This document shows positions 5,733-7,097 of a stretch of 7,097 nucleotides of DNA, piece after piece. The position numbers were made by a program, and so were the translations under genes. Under the pieces are notes generated by a model that did no database searches, had not been told where the DNA came from, and was given only the letters and a program-made list of their open reading frames with translations. Position 1 is the stretch's first letter. The number at the start of each line of letters is the position of its first letter. This stretch comes from a bacterium (GTDB lineage Bacteria; Bacillota_I; Bacilli_A; RF39; UBA660). The stretch spans positions 1 through 7,097 of the forward strand of contig JAQXIG010000166.1 of the NCBI GenBank assembly GCA_029007685.1, written 5' to 3'.

Positions 5733-5760
5733 AAGCATGAATGATGGTTCTACTTTATTA
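5725..5760 (+). terminator. Hairpin at the end of trhP2, probable weak terminator
   Basis: TAAAGTAGAA (5725-5734) and TTCTACTTTA (5748-5757) pair perfectly over 10 bp, with one more A-T pair outside. The loop is 13 nt and can add three inner pairs. The T-rich right arm ends in TTTATTA but there is no long T-run, so termination may be inefficient. The left arm includes the trhP2 stop codon. Confidence 0.55.
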
Positions 5761-5790
5761 AAGAAGGGATTCATTTTCAGTAATAAAAGT

Positions 5791-5819
5791 TTGCTTTTAA
5801 GGGAAAAAACGATTATAAT
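5791..5819 (+). promoter_or_regulatory. Promoter of the sigma factor gene
   Basis: TTGCTT (5791-5796, TTG conserved) is followed after exactly 17 bp by a perfect TATAAT (5814-5819). Initiation would be near 5826, leaving a leader of about 28 nt that contains the very strong ribosome binding site AAAGGAGG (5840-5847), 6 nt before ATG 5854. The -10 box is a vegetative type, so the gene is probably transcribed by the housekeeping polymerase. Confidence 0.65.
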
Positions 5820-5853
5820 AAGCCTATTGTTTTTAACACAAAGGAGGATTATT

Positions 5854-7097
5854 ATGAATACATCACATGACTTAAAAGAATTTTTTCTGAAGGAACTTTT
5901 TTCCATTCTAGAAAACGCTAAAAAAGAATATCGTTTTTTAGAATTATCAGATGAAATATTGCAAGAATTATTTGTTAAACATTTAGAGTATTTAATGAAT
6001 TACGATCATATCCATAAAAGTAATTGGAAAGATTATTATAAAAAGACACTTTACATAACTGTGTTATCTTATGCTAAAAGTATTTACAATGAGAAAGAGA
6101 TAGTCACACAATTTATTAATCATACTATAAAAGTTAAACGTAGTAAAAATTTAAATCAAAAAGAATTGAAGAAACTGGAAATTTTTTTGAATCAAATTGA
6201 ACTAGAAGTCAATCTACCATTATTAGAAGAGTTAATCAGTGAATGTGAGAGCTTGAAAAAAATTTTAGCATTGTTAGTACATAAAGAAAAGATCAAACAG
6301 AGTGAATTGGAAAAAATTTCAACAGATACTAATATATTTTTCATGCTAGTAACCTTTTGTGAACACAATAACGTTGAAATCATAACAGAAGAAGAAATTG
6401 AGATGGGGTATGATCAAATGGATGAATCTTACACTTCTGATTTGACTCAAGCATGGCTAAACGAAATTTCTAAGATACCATTATTAACTCCAGATGAGGA
6501 AAAATATTATGGTAATTTAGTAAAAAATGGTGATAAAGAAGCCGAAAAAATAATGACAGAAGCCAATTTACGTTTAGTAGTTTCTATAGCAAAAAGATAT
6601 ATTGGACGAGGAGTACAATTTTTAGATTTAGTACAAGAAGGAAATCTTGGGTTAATTAAAGCTGTATCAAAGTTTGATTCAGATAAAGGGTATAAGTTTT
6701 CCACTTATGCAACTTGGTGGATTTGGCAAGCTATTTATCGTGCAATAATGGATCAATCAAGAACGATTCGCCCTCCTGTCTATTGTTTTGAAAGTTATAA
6801 AAAAATTGTTCGTACAAGAAGGGAAATGACTATGCTGTTAAATCGTGAACCTACGATGGAAGAATTGGCTAAAAAACTAAAAATGGATAAGAAAAAAATT
6901 GAGGAAATATGTGTCAAATTTCAAGTGATGAAATCTGTGGATAGTTCGTTATATGAAGACAAAGATACCAGATTGATAGATACTATACCAGATGATTCTG
7001 TTGATATCGAAAATATTTGTATCATGCAAGATCTACAAGATAAAATTGCAGAGACACTAACTAGTAAGAGATTAAATGATCGGGAGAGAACTGTACT
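5854..7097 (+). CDS. Divergent sigma-70 family RNA polymerase sigma factor with long N-terminal extension (3' partial)
   Basis: The frame opens at ATG 5854 and stays open to the window end (414 codons), so the C-terminal part, including most of region 4, is missing. Residues 1-125 are Lys-, Glu- and Leu-rich, predicted helical, and match nothing I know. Residues about 127-182 resemble region 1.1 (SELEKIS, then FCEHNNVEIITEEE). Region 1.2 starts near DLTQAWLNEISKIPLLTPDEE. Region 2 is unmistakable: EANLRLVVSIAKRYIGRG (236-253), FLDLVQEGNLGLIKAV (256-271) for core binding, and YKFSTYATWW (280-289) for -10 melting. Region 3 runs to about 360, with a finger-like IDTIPDDS (375-382), and LNDRERTV opens region 4. 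By alignment to E. coli sigma70 (offset 145), R436 is W291, T440 is Y295, I452 is P307 and H455 is Y310, while Q437 (Q292) and E458 (E313) are kept. The changes hit promoter-reading positions, so it is probably an alternative or lineage-specific factor. The alternative is an aberrant primary RpoD. Confidence 0.88.
   Translation, partial: MNTSHDLKEFFLKELFSILENAKKEYRFLELSDEILQELFVKHLEYLMNYDHIHKSNWKDYYKKTLYITVLSYAKSIYNEKEIVTQFINHTIKVKRSKNLNQKELKKLEIFLNQIELEVNLPLLEELISECESLKKILALLVHKEKIKQSELEKISTDTNIFFMLVTFCEHNNVEIITEEEIEMGYDQMDESYTSDLTQAWLNEISKIPLLTPDEEKYYGNLVKNGDKEAEKIMTEANLRLVVSIAKRYIGRGVQFLDLVQEGNLGLIKAVSKFDSDKGYKFSTYATWWIWQAIYRAIMDQSRTIRPPVYCFESYKKIVRTRREMTMLLNREPTMEELAKKLKMDKKKIEEICVKFQVMKSVDSSLYEDKDTRLIDTIPDDSVDIENICIMQDLQDKIAETLTSKRLNDRERTV

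Noticed and set aside
5670..5906. Open frame on the - strand across the trhP2 end and the sigma promoter
   Set aside because: It runs antisense over conserved coding sequence, a hairpin and a promoter, and its low-complexity Phe/Leu/Ile/Ser-rich translation is what AT-rich antisense DNA gives.
6192..6704. Two open frames on the - strand (6192-6383 and 6507-6704) opposite the sigma factor gene
   Set aside because: The + strand here encodes an unbroken 414-codon sigma factor with conserved region 2 motifs; the antisense frames are by-products.
1..7097. Mollicutes genetic code (TGA as Trp)
   Set aside because: TGA ends ireB, trmR and the lipoprotein at family-appropriate lengths, and conserved Trp residues (such as the WW pair of the sigma factor) are TGG.
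1..7097. CRISPR array, insertion sequence, tRNA or rRNA gene, phage genes
   Set aside because: I looked for spaced direct repeats, transposase-like frames with inverted ends, and tRNA-like cloverleaf sequence and saw none; nearly the whole window is accounted for by collinear genes.

Overview
The window is AT-rich, densely packed, all on the + strand, and comes from a low-GC Firmicutes-type bacterium (Bacilli or a wall-bearing relative of the Mollicutes). The reasons are the gene order, the strong AGGAGG-type ribosome binding sites, the Gram-positive lipoprotein, and a glycine-rich surface protein tail of a kind I associate with gut Bacilli/RF39-like genomes. TGA is a stop codon (ireB, trmR and the lipoprotein end in TGA) and Trp is TGG, so this is not a code-4 Mycoplasma. 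An MltG homologue implies a peptidoglycan wall.

Layout. 1-130: the last 42 codons of a glycine-rich, probably surface, protein, followed by a good intrinsic terminator (152-183). 184-345: a non-coding leader with a 25-bp palindrome wrapped around the -35 box of a probable promoter. 346-3056: five tightly packed genes, ireB - ruvX - yrzB (DUF1292) - mltG - trmR, in the same order as the Bacillus subtilis yrzL-yrrK-yrzB-yrrL-yrrM cluster; the usual upstream alaS is not here. 3057-3161: a promoter with a consensus extended -10 box that lies inside a hairpin. 3162-5732: trhP1 (yrrN-like), an unrecognised small lipoprotein, and trhP2 (yrrO-like), all three overlapping. 5725-5853: a hairpin at the trhP2 stop, then a new promoter. 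5854 to the window end: an unfinished gene for a divergent sigma-70 family factor with a long N-terminal extension.

How the genes work together. TrhP1/TrhP2 are U32-family proteins expected to hydroxylate U34 of tRNA (ho5U) using prephenate, and TrmR methylates that product to mo5U34, so the wobble-base pathway is complete in one cluster. RuvX (rRNA processing/nuclease fold), IreB (PASTA-kinase substrate) and MltG (terminating transglycosylase) tie the same cluster to envelope growth and RNA maturation.

The least ordinary parts are the sigma factor, which keeps the core and melting motifs but has changed several residues that normally read the -10 region, and the unknown lipoprotein translationally coupled between the two tRNA hydroxylase genes. 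I see no CRISPR, insertion sequence, tRNA or rRNA gene in the window.
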